64,000 nt of DNA from the NCBI GenBank assembly GCA_003586115.2, contig QVOM02000103.1, positions 9,192,147 to 9,256,146 on the forward strand, in the 5' to 3' direction. This document shows positions 1 through 10,958 of the stretch, piece by piece (within the stretch, counting starts at the first letter, position 1; every line of letters begins with the position of its first letter). Origin of the DNA: Salvator merianae. Its lineage: Eukaryota; Chordata; Lepidosauria; Squamata; Teiidae. Both the position numbers and the translations under genes were made by a program. Below the pieces are notes generated by a model. It searched no databases and had not been told where the DNA came from. It saw only the letters and a program-made list of their open reading frames with translations.

Positions 1-351
1 TGATTTTTCATTTCCTTTCCTGGCCTGTGTGACTTTTTGCTTGCCAGCACAGTCAAGAGTTCAGAGGGAGAACTTTAGCGCCCCCACCCCCTGTTTGATA
101 TGCTGATTATTCTCACACCTGAAGTTCTTCCTAACTAGTTAGTGATTGGGGGATAATCAAGAGTAGCCCAAATTGTTAATTGCTTCATTTCCAACAGACG
201 TAGATCATTAAGTATCTTCCACTGCCAAAGTGTCTGTTCTTTGATTTTGATAGGTATAAAAGACAAGCCTTTGTCCAATAAACTTGGCCACGGTACCGAC
301 TGGCAGAACCTTTGTCCGGGTATGTTGCCCTTTTTTGGCCAAGAAGTTTGT
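1..351. other. No gene seen; unassigned flank
   Basis: No recognisable coding, RNA or repeat feature. The last three bases (TGT, 349-351) are the left copy of the target duplication of the next element. Confidence 0.5.
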
Positions 352-1079
352 GGCCGCGTTCGGACACGGCATATAATCAGTTTACAGGCCGTCTTCAGTT
401 CCCGCTGTCCCGACATGATCTTGCCTTTCCGTAATTTTTATGGATTAAATAGGCTAAATGCGCATTACTTTGTCTTTGAATTTTATCAATTCTCAAGCCG
501 TTCCAGATCGCTAGCGCGCTTTACTTTTGCTGTGGGCACGGAGAAAGCGAATCTGTTGGAGGGACCGTAATTTTTTGTGGCCGTGCAGAGGGAGGGATCC
601 CCATTTTGTGCCATCCAATGACAGACGTTGTGGGTGGATATTCTGCTAGGGAGGCCGGCACGGTTCTCAGGAAAGCTAGCATGGCGTACAGGCAAATTTT
701 TCATCAGCTTCCTGTATTCCCTTCTCTGCCGCTGCGCGATGAAAGGAGAAGCTGACATCCCTTCTCCCCATGTCACTGTGTTCTGCCCACTCCTCCTATT
801 CAGCAGTGCCGTGGGGAAAGTTACGACTTCATCAGCAGCCCGCCGTCTTTCTTTCCTCGCCAGCCACTTTTGTGTAAAAGCGCTGTAGCACCGAAGCACA
901 GGAAAAGAAAACGGCAAGATCATAAAATCACAATTCTCCTCTACTTTGTGGGCGTGTGTGTGCCTCCCTGTGCTTCTTGCTCTGTGTCAGCGGTTGTAGG
1001 ATGAAAATGGGGGGCTTCAGGGGGGGGATGAGAAGAAGCTTTCTTAGATGTTGTAAATCCTTCGCACGGACATGTGTGA

Positions 1080-1105
1080 GAAGGAGGAGGAGGAGGAGGA
1101 GAAGG
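1080..1105. repeat. (AGG)n microsatellite
   Basis: Short purine trinucleotide tract inside the Harbinger-like element. It produces an artefactual poly-arginine reading frame that should not be taken as a gene. Confidence 0.85.
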
Positions 1106-1426
1106 CGCCTGCTGTGCTCCACGCTTCTTAAAAAAAATTAAAAAAATATAAGTTTGCCCGCGTGTTGGAAGAAGAGGTTTTTTATTGCCTCCAATGAATT
1201 TTTTAAGCTGCGCTGCTTTCTCTTTCTTTATCCCCCATTCAAGAAATTAAATTCCGTCTGCTCTTTAAAGCAAAAAATAAACTGCTCCCGATTGCTAGGG
1301 TCTCTGCAAAATGCAGAAGCACTTGATTGTCAAAAGAGTAGAGCCCCCCAATTCCCCTCCCCACTTCTTCCCTTTGTTATGCACCTCCCGTGCTTTTACG
1401 CTACTTTTAAAAAGTGCAGTTGCGCT

Positions 1427-1522
1427 AAAGTGAATCAGCAGGATAGCGGAACTCTGCATTTCAAAAGCTTAGTTAAAGTGAATCAGCAGGATAGCAGAAC
1501 TCCGCATTTCAAAAGCTTAGTT
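1427..1522. repeat. 48-bp tandem duplication, two units
   Basis: Two adjacent 48-bp units (1427-1474 and 1475-1522), each starting AAAGTGAATCAGCAGGATAG, differ at about two positions. The second Harbinger-like copy does not show this duplication, so it probably arose after the copies separated. Confidence 0.85.
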
Positions 1523-2151
1523 TTTAAAGTTCATAGTTTTAAAGTGAACGTAGTTTTTAAGTTCTGCCTCGGTAGACAGAGACTGCAGGGAGGAGCAAAT
1601 GGCGAATGCCTAGTAACGCTGCCAAGTGAATCCCTGTTCTGAACTAGCAGCAGGGATATAGGAGAACGGAGCTTGACTTTCCCGCCCCTGTGACGTCAAG
1701 GTTTGAACGTTGGGACTGCAGCCAGTCACTGACTGCATAGGGAGGAGAATTTGATGAGGGGTGGAGACAGAAAGGGTACTGCCAAGCACGGGAAATATCA
1801 GTGTGGGAACGAGCAAGTACGAATTGACTCCGTGTTAAATTGTAACTGTGGGAACAACCAGAAGACGAATTCACTGCGTGTACTCTTCTATATGGATTAC
1901 ATTGACGATGTCCGACCGCGGCCTGTGTGTGTTTTCTGCTAGGTTCAAGGTTTTATCCTTTACAGATCCATGCTAAAGCTGACAGCTTTTGTGCACTAAA
2001 GCACAAAACTGTTGCACACAACAGTAATGCTTAATGACAAGAAACAGTTTGCTGTTTCAGTTCTTAAGCAGGATCACATGCACTGGCGTAGCCAGCGGCT
2101 TTGACACCCAGGGCTACTAGCCGCTTTGACGCCCGGGGCTAGGGGCGGGGC

Positions 2152-2262
2152 CAGCGAGTGCGCATGCGTGTGGGCGGGCCCAGCGAGTGCGCATGCGTGT
2201 GGGCAGGCCCAGCGAGTGCGCATGCGTGTGGGCGGGGCCAGCGAGCGCGCATGCCCCGCTTG
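2152..2262. repeat. 29-bp tandem repeat, about 4 units
   Basis: Units begin at 2152, 2181, 2210 and 2239 with CAGCGAGTGCGCATGCGTGT and carry the palindrome GCGCATGCGT. The other hAT-like copy has a shorter array of the same unit. Confidence 0.85.
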
Positions 2263-2274
2263 TCGCCCTGCCCA

Positions 2275-2430
2275 GTGGTGGCCTCGTTCCTCGCCCCGGC
2301 CCGCCCGGCGGGGGCCACGCTTCTCGCCCCGGCCCGCCCGGCGGGGGCCTCGCTCCTCGCCCCGGCCCGCCCGGTGGGGGCCGTGCTCCTCGACCCGGCC
2401 CGCCTGGAGGCGGCTGCGCTCCTCGACGGC
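2275..2430. repeat. 33-bp GC-rich minisatellite, about 5 units
   Basis: The unit contains CTCGCCCCGGCCCGCCCGGC followed by a G run. About five diverged units here, against roughly thirteen in the 29102-29957 copy, so the array expands or contracts. Confidence 0.85.
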
Positions 2431-2730
2431 CCTGCCTGCATGCATGCGCGCTCGCTGGCTCCGCCCACACGCACGCTGGCAGGCCGGGCGACGAAGCGAC
2501 GAGCACGTCCACCGCCACGCGGGCCAGGGCGACGAGGCGACGAGCGTGGCCACCGCCGGGCGGGCCAGGGCGACAAGCTGACGAGCGCGGCTGCCGCCGG
2601 GCGGGCCGCCCGGGGTGACTAGCGCGCCGGTGGGCGGGGCCCTGGCTCCATGGGCCGCCCTCCCCAGACAACGCGCCGCCCGGGGCGCTCCACCCCCCCG
2701 CCCCACCCTCGCTACGCCAGTGATCACATG

Positions 2731-3582
2731 TCCTTGCTCATGTGACTCCAATCTCATGCATATGGTGTGCAGCACATTACTAACAGCAGTTTCTGTAGCA
2801 TGTAGATGGCTAGAATATGATACATCTAATGGTGCCATTTGAAAGTTATGTTATAAGTACACTGTCTCATTCTTATATTTTCTCTACAATAATAATTTTC
2901 CCTTCTAGCTGATGCCTATTTATTTATTTATTGAACTTATACACCACAGATTTCAAACGAAGCTATGCCATTTCCAGATAAAACATAGACACAGGACAAA
3001 TACACAGAAAAAAGCAATTGTTATATGAAAATTGCCCTGGTACTCTGCATGTACTCAGAGATCTTTTGAATTCAAGGTTTGGTTTAAGAACACATACCTG
3101 GCAACCACTCCACAGGGGAGGGAGGGGAATATTCAGGCCAGTTGAGCTAAATGTTTACTTTGTTTTGCCTTCTTGAGTTTAATAAACAGTGACAAATCAA
3201 CCAGTGGGAATTAGACACAAATGGTGTGAGCAACTCAAACAGTGAGGTCAGTAAATTTACTGGAAGGAAGATGTTCAAACTTCTCCTAGAGTTTAAAAGG
3301 AGTAGAAACAAAAGTAAAAGTGATGAGACAGGAAGGTAAGGACCATTAGTAATTCCTGGGACGGACTTTGATCACAAGGGTGCTTTGGAGTTCTAAATAC
3401 ACAGACATTCAGCTCCCCTACAGGCAGAGTAGTCTGGCCCAAGCCTGGTCAAAGTTTAGGCTCAGTTTGGTAAAAGTTTAGCACTCTGGCAGCTTCCCAC
3501 TCTTAGCAGATGCCAGTGCACTCCAGAAGGTTGGGATGCCCCAAACCCAATGCAAAGCTCACAAGCTTCAGAATTGGACAGA
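2731..3582. other. No gene seen
   Basis: AT-rich DNA. Around 2908-3010 there is a short TTTATTTATTTATT-led stretch similar to pieces at 37768-37860 and 40880-40975, probably tails of old dispersed repeats. Nothing else was assigned. Confidence 0.4.
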
Positions 3583-3920
3583 GGCCTCATCCAGATGGGG
3601 ACATATAGCACCATTATGACTGTGCTATGGTGAGATTGCCACACGTATCTGTGGCAACCCCATCATAACTCTGCTATATCCTCCCTAAAACACATGAAAA
3701 CCTTATTGCGGGAAGCCTGGACGCTGGTGGCACGTTTTCCTGAAAAAGTGTTATTACATATCATCAGGATGATGGAACTGCCATCTTCACTGTGGTGGTA
3801 GCAATGCACATAGATAGCACAAGCCCCCGTGTTGTCCAGGCAATAAGAAGTATTCCAGAGGGATTTTTCTCCAGAATATCACTTTCTGCTGCGATATTCA
3901 GCTGGTATTTAGAGCCGGCC
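3583..3920 (-). mobile_element. GGCC-ended MITE, family M2, inverted copy (338 bp)
   Basis: Starts GGCCTCATCCAGATGGGG and ends GAGCCGGCC, flanked by a 3-bp direct repeat AGA (3580-3582 and 3921-3923). It is the inverse of the elements at 7700-8167 and 41339-41763, which share an internal piece meaning 'tattctggagaaaa' and a foldback segment TGCCACA...TGTGGCA. A 3-bp duplication and GGCC ends suggest a Harbinger-type MITE. Confidence 0.65.
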
Positions 3921-3923
3921 AGA

Positions 3924-4689
3924 GATAGCACAGATCTCTCTTTGGCCCAGAAAGTGATTTCAACGAGAAGGTTCCACTCCTGGAGAACTTGAGTGTCTGT
4001 GTGCACAAACACACATAACACAATGCCCAATCTTTTGGAGTGGAAGACTCACCTGCCTGGTTTAAACCTCCCTCCTTTATGCTCCCAAATACCTTATGTG
4101 TACATTCTTTGACAGAAGTTACCAGGAAATCTGCCTAACAATACTTTGTGTATGCTTCAGATCATTCCTAGGTTGGCCAATAAAAGGCACTGATTAAGAC
4201 TATGTGTGGTGCATCCCTCAGTCTTGGTGAAACACATTATTAACATAGAATCTTCCTATGTTGCCTGAGCCTTGACTAGATTACGCTGATTTTGTGGCAC
4301 AGCCAGCTGATCAAGCTAACTTTTGGGAAAAGGGTAGAGGCAACAATGGGAGGGGGGTTAAGAGTGATTGTCCATTCCAGGTGTTTCCTAGTCATGTAAG
4401 CCAAGCCAACCTCCAGAACCTAGATCAGATTCATTGTTCCCAGTAGTCACCTTATCCTTCCAGCACAAGTTCCTAGGCTTTAGCTGTACGCATGTGTGAT
4501 TTTAATATAGAAATTTTGGTCCATTTCTATAACAAACTAATGATGGTCACCCATCTACCTTTACCAAGGGATTGTGTAAAAAGATCAGATTTTGAGATTT
4601 TAAAAAAAATATTAACAAGGAGGGAGCTGTCCAGATCTCATCTGAAAGTGAGTTCCAGGGAGAGAGGTCCACAACTGTGAAGGCTCTTT
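3924..4689. other. No gene seen
   Basis: Unassigned AT-rich DNA without clear repeat termini or coding signal. Confidence 0.4.
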
Positions 4690-6290
4690 TCCTTGCCCTC
4701 ACTCCTGGAGCCCAGGAAGTTTAAGATCAAATGATGAGCTGAGAACACAGGGCAGATACTAACTGGGCGGACAGAAGGCGTCAGATACACCTAGCTGCTG
4801 AACCCTGTAAGGCTTTATAGATTAATACTAACACTGTAGGCTGGTAACTAATGCAGTAAAGCAGAAAGATCACCCTGTCATGTTTTCCATGATTAGTTAA
4901 TTCACGGGTAGCAGCATTTTGGATCAATTGAAGCTTTTGTGTCATCTTCAAAGGTAGCTTCAGGTAGAAGGCATTATAGTAGCCCAATTGTGAGATAATT
5001 AGGACCTGGGTCACTGAGGCAAGTGCCTGCTGCTCAGGGTAAGATCAGGGCTGTCATCATAGATGAAGGGGTGCAACAGCTTTCGTAGCACAGGCCTTCA
5101 CTTGCTGTTTCAACAGGAAGAGGGAAGGGGACAATAAGGACTCCCAGGTTACATAAGTTACCTTTGTAAGGGAGGAATGTCTTTCCTAAATGAATCTCGG
5201 GTCCTTCCTGTAGGTCAGATGGAATATTTTGCCATAGTGCCTCAGTCTGGGAAGGGTTGAGCCTGGGCTTGTTCCTAACCATCCAGTTCCTTACCACCTC
5301 CAGACATCAGATCAGCACATCAGCAGTATTTCTGGAATAGCTAGGGATGGAGATATACAATTAAGTATCATCAGCATGTTGACGATACCTCACTCCAAAT
5401 TATCTCTCCCAGCAATTTCATGTAGATGTTCTAAAAAAATGGAGGGTGTGTGTGTGTGTGTGTGTGTATGAGAGAGACAGAGACAGAGAGACAGAGAAAC
5501 CCTGTTGAATCCCACATGAGTTCTCAGAATTTAGATTTCTCATTTCTCACATACATTGATTGGAATTACCCATTAAGGAAGGATCAGAACCACTGTAAAA
5601 GAATACTGCTAGCTCCTGCAGGTGATCTAAAAGGCTATTATTGTCATTTGTAGAGGAAACAGCAAAGGGGTCCTGCAGGACCAGGAGGGTAGGTTTACAC
5701 AAATCTCAGTTACACAAAATGGCATCAACAGTGAGACCAATGCTGTCTCAGCGCTGTGTCCTGGTCTGAAGCTTGATCGGTAAGGGTTCAGGGAATCCAG
5801 TTCCTCTAGGACTTTTTCTAGCTCTTGTCCAATAACCATCTTCAAAACCTTCCCCTAAAAGGTAATGCTGGAGATTAGTTGAAAATTTTCTGGAAGGCTA
5901 GGATCCAGGGATAGCCCCTTTAGGAGAGGACACACCACCACTTCCTTTAGTGGTGGAGGCATCACTTACACATCAGGGACAGATTTATCACCTCCCAGAT
6001 CCAAACCCTCACTTCACCCAGCCAGGGGTACATAGATCCAGCATACAGATTGTTGGGATAAGCCTAGAAAGGGTCCCTGGTTTCCACAAGCTCAAATTCA
6101 TCCCATCAGACCTCATTAGAAGGCCTCATCTCTGTTATCTCATTGAGTACTATTAATAAGGAGTCAAGACTGGAGGAGAGTGATTTTATCTGCAAAGAAC
6201 TCTGCATATATGTTACAGTGGTCAGATGGAAAGTTATCTTGATTGTGATCCCGCAAAGGGACTGATTAATCCTAAATGAGAGTCAGCAGA
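4690..6290 (-). mobile_element. L2-like LINE fragment, antisense, decayed
   Basis: Read on the minus strand this is an L2-type LINE pol relic. Around 5845-5700 the frame reads LEELDSLNPYRSSFRPGHSA then ETALVSLL, the reverse-transcriptase finger motif of L2 elements. Further on (5297-5150) comes a 'WMVRNKPRLNPSQTEAL'-like segment after the catalytic region, and at 5014-4800 a YYNAFYLKLPLK then QKLQLIQNAATREL segment, the usual C-terminal end. Stops and frameshifts break it throughout and the central YADD region is damaged. The stretch 5900-6290 probably continues the same element upstream. No function remains. Confidence 0.75.
5447..5502. repeat. (GT)n followed by (GA)n-rich microsatellite
   Basis: A GT dinucleotide run grading into AGAGACAGAG-type repeats, lying inside the antisense L2 fragment. 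Confidence 0.8.
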
Positions 6291-7699
6291 AGAGACACAA
6301 TTCCTTTTTGCTACCTTTATCATCACAGAACACTGCTCTAAATAGGCAAGAAATCATGCTTGAACATCTTCAATGTATAATTTACTGCACTGTCACTTTA
6401 GGCGTGTCCTTTCCTGCTTCATTACCCAGAGCTCCCCAGAGAACCAGGGTACCGAATGAGCTCTGCAGGGATGGACAGACTGTTCAGAAGCAATATAATC
6501 TAATGCACTCAATGCCAGCAGATGACCATGCAGTTATTAAGGCCTGGGCATTTGAGCCTGCATGGTTACTGGGAAAACTTCCATGTATTGTCTGGAATTC
6601 CATGGAATCCATGAGACACCTCAGGTGGGATCATTCACATAGGCCCAGGAACTTTGCAGAGGGCTGGTGCTGCTGTGTTGTGATGTATGAACTAGGAAAT
6701 GATCCAGTCATGGCAAGGAGTATATCTTATTTTCTCCCATAGGTAAAAACTAGATCCAGAGTGTGCCTTCCAGTGCATCTTGGGTTCTAAATCAATTAGA
6801 ACAAAGCTCATGGAGGTCTTGAACTCCTGAACTTCCACAGGGCCACCTGCCGGTACTGGCAAACAAGATTTCCCCAGCCTAGAGGATTCAACCACCAGAC
6901 TAGCAATTAGTTCCAGGAGCTTGGGGAGGGACACTGCAGGACAGCAAGGTAGCTGGTATACCACCAGCAGCCCTAACTTTTTACATAGGAAAAATATTGC
7001 AAAGAGACACTCATAATCCTACACCTGCAGGGCAGCTCCCCTGATGAAGCCAAGCATGTCACAAAGGATCACTAAAACAACAACATCCCAGCTATGGGGT
7101 CAAGACTGATGAAATATCAGGAAGCCCGATGGGCAGATCTCTAAGAGGGCTACATCACCCTTCTCCATAAACCAAATATTTGTGATACGCCCACCAGATC
7201 AGCCCTATCAATATGTTACCTTTATACATTTTATATTATCAAATTACACACACACTGTCTACAAAGTTCACAGTATTGCCGCAGGTTTAAAATAAAGTTG
7301 GGTTAAATGTTATGCTAAGGCTTCTCAGAATGAGCTCCAGCTAGGTTAAATCACATTCCCCAGGCTTAATTCCATGACACTTCCGTTGTACTGCTCCCTA
7401 CAGTGAACACTGTTGTTAAGTCCCTATGACGGGTTGGTATTCCATACGTGGTAGGATATCACTTCAGGAAATTATCTAAAAGCACATTAGGCCATTACCT
7501 TGATGAGGTTCATGAAGCAAAATAGGGCTTTATATCTAATGGTTCAACAGTACAGGACCTCCCTTGGCGCAGACCAGTGGGCAGAAAGAAGGGTCCTAGT
7601 AGGCTTGCTGGTCTGGTACATTAGCCAGTGTGGAATTACCCTTAGTGATCCTCATAACAGATTCTCACAGAGACCTTTTGATGTTCTGAAATTGACTAG
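6291..7699. other. No gene seen
   Basis: Open frames here (for example 6308-6742) show no family motif. Probably old unassigned repeat DNA. Confidence 0.35.
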
Positions 7700-8167
7700 G
7701 GCTGGTTCCAGACACTGGCCAAATATAGTGCCAACAGGTGGTATTCTGGAGAAAAGTCCCTTTGGAACGAACACCTGTCAGCTAGACAGCACAGCCCCCC
7801 CCCCCAACTATATATTTTGTGGTACGCAGAAGTGCATGTTCATAACCCCCACGCATGCACAGGTGTCTTTTTTTGCCCCTGTACATGCGCAGTGGACACG
7901 TATATACAAGAATCAAAATACCCAGATATGTGCAACACCACCACACAGATGCAGCCATCTTTTTTGGCCTATGTGCAGTGGCCAACAATGGTGGCTCCGT
8001 TTAAAAGGTAAGTGATAGAGCTATTTCAGGAAAAACCTCCATGAGAGTCGGATTTTCCCAAAATAGGGGAGATATAGCGTAACTATGGTGGGGTTGCCAC
8101 AGATACATGTGGCAATTCTATCATAGCAGCACCAAAATGATGCTTTATTTCCTGTCTGGATAGGGCC
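7700..8167 (+). mobile_element. GGCC-ended MITE, family M2 (about 468 bp)
   Basis: Left end GGCTGGTTCCAGACA and right end TGTCTGGATAGGGCC are imperfect inverted repeats. The sequence matches, in the opposite orientation, the element at 3583-3920 and, in the same orientation, 41339-41763. Flanking triplets TAG/TAT match at two of three bases. A poly-C run at about 7797 lies inside. Non-coding. Confidence 0.6.
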
Positions 8168-10504
8168 TATATCATAGTGCAAACAGTTTCAAGTCTAGCG
8201 ATTACACACTCAGAGGTCTCAAATTTTAGGAGAAGTAGAAGAAGGACCTGTAATGTTTTCTATCCTTTGAAACAAATCATATACAAAAATAGTAGCTCTG
8301 AAGGATAGCATAAAATAAGTTTGCATACACACACACCTATACCCAAACCCCAGCAACCCATGCATTGGAAGAAAGGAAAAGAAAGAAAATGTTCAGAAGA
8401 AGATATTTCTAATTCTGAAGTGCAGCCCTTATACTACTTAGTATAATGAAAAAGTATTGAAACCTAATGGCTTATGACACATTGCAAACATTAATAAATA
8501 TATAAATAATTTATTGCAGGCATTGTTCAGTATGTAGCCACTGCAATGGCACCCATGTTTACATACATGCAGAACAAAGAATTACAAAGGCCCGTAAAAC
8601 TAGTTTCTCGTAGCTGGGCACACAAATATTAAGGTGATCATGATTGGGCAATAGTAGCTTTATACTACTTTTATCTGTGCTGTAATCCTACCTAAAATGT
8701 CTTCCTTTTAGTTTACCTCACAGATCCAACTGCTGCTGAGATTCTTCCATCCATCCTGTTTTCCTGAGCACTTAACCATTAGCTCTTGGTCCATTCTCTG
8801 GCTCAAACACTTTTAGTTGATCTGTGAAGCAGTACTAATTGCTGAGAATGTGAGTGTGAAAGAGAGATGACTCATATGTTGGGGACTATAGCATTGCATT
8901 GGTCTAAGCCAGGCTCAGACAAGTAATTGCTGTTCTCTATCAAAAAACAAGAACCAAATGCAATAACATAATGACTGTTAAACAGATATAGAAGTTTCTC
9001 AATGAAAAAGCTGTATAAACATATCTGATTACAAATAGCACTTCAATGGTATGAAAATGGTTGCATAGGTAGCAATATACCAACACTGCAACACATTTAA
9101 AGGAAGAGAAAAATATTTTGCATTATTCTTCTATTCAAACTACCAGGCTCCATAGATAAAGTCCAGTAAAATAGTTTCATTACAAAATAGCATCTTAGCC
9201 TTCTTCTCATCTTTTGAATTTAAACAATTCCTGCCTTATTTCTCATGTCTAGCCCATAATGGCTCTGATATAAATGTTTGTGGTGTGAATGGGCACATTG
9301 TCAAGAGATACTGACCTTTTTCATTAGTAAGAGCAATAAAATTATATATGTGCCACGCTGAAATGCGAAAGCCTTGCCAACTTCCGTGCAAAGTTCTTAC
9401 TAGTAAAAACAGAACAAATAACTCTCCCATTTAAAATGCTTACCATCAGATTGCAGACAATTATCCTTTTTATTAAAGCAGACTGGATCAAAGTAAAGAA
9501 AAAACTGTTGGGACAAACCAGAGTGTTCTCTGTTGCAAGCTATTCAAATCCATCATTTGCCCTCGCATCCCAATGAAGATTTGAGAGAAAGTCTGTGTTA
9601 CGGTCACAGCCTTACTGATTTGTTATCTGAAGGACCAGTTAACCTTTGCACATAAAAATAAAGACAAGTGAATGAGAGAAAAAAACTTTCCATTTCTCCT
9701 GTGTTAGATGCTACCACTCCTGACCCAGTGGAAAGCTCTAAGGTAAGGATTGACCTGCTACCTCATCCCTTCCCCTGCTGATGGTGTTCAAAAATGTAAA
9801 GAGCAAGCTGCTGAAGGGACAAGATACAACCCATTCCATACCCTGGACCAGGCTTCCATTGGTCACTATCTATCCCCTGCCCATCCCTTTAAAAAGGGGA
9901 TAAAAGATAAAGTCTTATTCACAAGCATCTTGCATCATCTTTCTCTGTTGTGACAGAAAATACTGACTGTTTAGATAGACTATTTGCTGGCAGGGTGGAG
10001 TGGAGCAAAGAAAGAACATTCTCCCTCTAATTTGAGTGCATCTGTCAATATTCCTACTCAGCCACCACCAAAAACTAAGACAACTCACAGAACTTAGGGC
10101 AGGAAGGTGCATTGACAAGCCATACCCAAAGAGACTTCTCCATCTTAAATATAGATTGCAATGGCAGAGCATGGTTGGTAGACATGACATGACCCACATG
10201 AACACACATAATTGTGGGGTGGGAAAGGGAAGTATTTAACATAAACAGTTTTCATTTAACACTCTGAGTTACATATATGGTACTAAACATCAATATATGC
10301 ATAGTCCTGCTTGTTTTAACAGAGCTATAATTATTGAAATGTTGACATAAAAACTCACTGCGGTCAAATAAAGAGTAAAGGCAGCTGCCACCAGCCTCAT
10401 AGGTTCACAGGAGTGTCCCCAGATTCCCCTTAGGTGACCCTTCACCCACACAATATATTCTGCTTCACCAACGTAGTGTTCTCCAAATGTTTTGGATGGA
10501 CTAA
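8168..10504. other. No gene seen
   Basis: About 2.3 kb of AT-rich DNA with no convincing coding frame, RNA gene or repeat boundary. Confidence 0.35.
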
Positions 10505-10955
10505 CCCCATTTCTGCACTTACAGAGGCTACTCAGGTATGGGGCGGCCCAGCCTGTTCTGGGATACACAGTCCCACCCCGATCTGGGATGGATTGCTCCT
10601 GGTGCATGACAAGGCTGTCTGCAATTGGGGCAGCCCGTTCTGCACCAGCTCCAATGCTGTCCCAAAGTTCATACCAGTTGCAATGCTGAAATGGATCCCT
10701 CATGGTAATACTGAACCACAGAGGCATGCTGTCCACATGGCTCCATGGTCTGGGATACCACCCCCTAGTATGCTGGTAGATCTCGAAATCAAAGTCTACT
10801 GGTAAATTGGACTAGGACACCATAGCCCAGTCTATGCTCTGTCTGTGTGAACAGAGCAAACTAGGAGACGGAAGGGCCTCCCTTTCCCATACCCTGATGC
10901 AGAAGGGAGGTCTATAAGCCACTTCTTGTTCTTTATGGTAAGTGCAGAAAGGACC
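10505..10955 (+). mobile_element. GGCC-ended MITE, family M1b (451 bp)
   Basis: Ends are CCCCATTTCTGCACTTA and TAAGTGCAGAAAGGACC, flanked by TAA on both sides (10502-10504 and 10956-10958), the classic Harbinger/Tourist target duplication. The interior is collinear with 28627-29998 and related to 60720-61535 and 63157-63804. Open frames inside are not conserved between copies, so no gene is called. Confidence 0.72.
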
Positions 10956-10958
10956 TAA

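Larger units (their letters stand above)
352..1923. mobile_element. Harbinger-like non-autonomous DNA transposon, copy 1 (1572 bp)
   Basis: The element starts GGCCGCGTTCGGACA and ends with the near-perfect inverse (TGTCCGACCGCGGCC), giving terminal inverted repeats of about 25 bp with few mismatches. It is flanked by a 3-bp direct repeat TGT (349-351 and 1924-1926). The 3-bp duplication and GGCC ends fit the PIF/Harbinger superfamily; that assignment is an inference. A second copy lies at 41809-42984 and shares the left end, and the right ~350 bp (from GAGCAAATGGCGAATG onward) is also alike. No transposase-length reading frame was found; the open frames are short and unrelated between copies, so it is probably mobilised in trans. 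The interior holds an (AGG)n tract and a 48-bp tandem duplication. Strand is arbitrary because no gene gives polarity. Confidence 0.72.
2081..2722. mobile_element. GC-rich hAT-like MITE, copy 1 (642 bp)
   Basis: The termini are inverted repeats CACTGGCGTAGC / GCTACGCCAGTG, flanked by a perfect 8-bp direct repeat ATCACATG (2073-2080 and 2723-2730). An 8-bp duplication with CAGTGGCGTAGC-type ends is the hAT signature. The interior is extremely GC- and CpG-rich, in sharp contrast to the AT-rich flanks, and consists largely of two tandem arrays (29-bp and 33-bp units). Open frames run across it on both strands, but they follow from the repeat period (33 = 3 x 11) and the scarcity of TA-containing stops. 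They do not resemble a transposase. The same family recurs at 29102-29957. Confidence 0.85.

Noticed and set aside
956..1141. Arginine-rich small open frame
   Set aside because: Follows from the (AGG)n tract in a DNA transposon; the matching region of the second copy lacks it.
2100..2710. CpG island marking a host gene promoter
   Set aside because: The GC-rich block ends exactly at hAT-like termini with an 8-bp target duplication, so it is transposon sequence.
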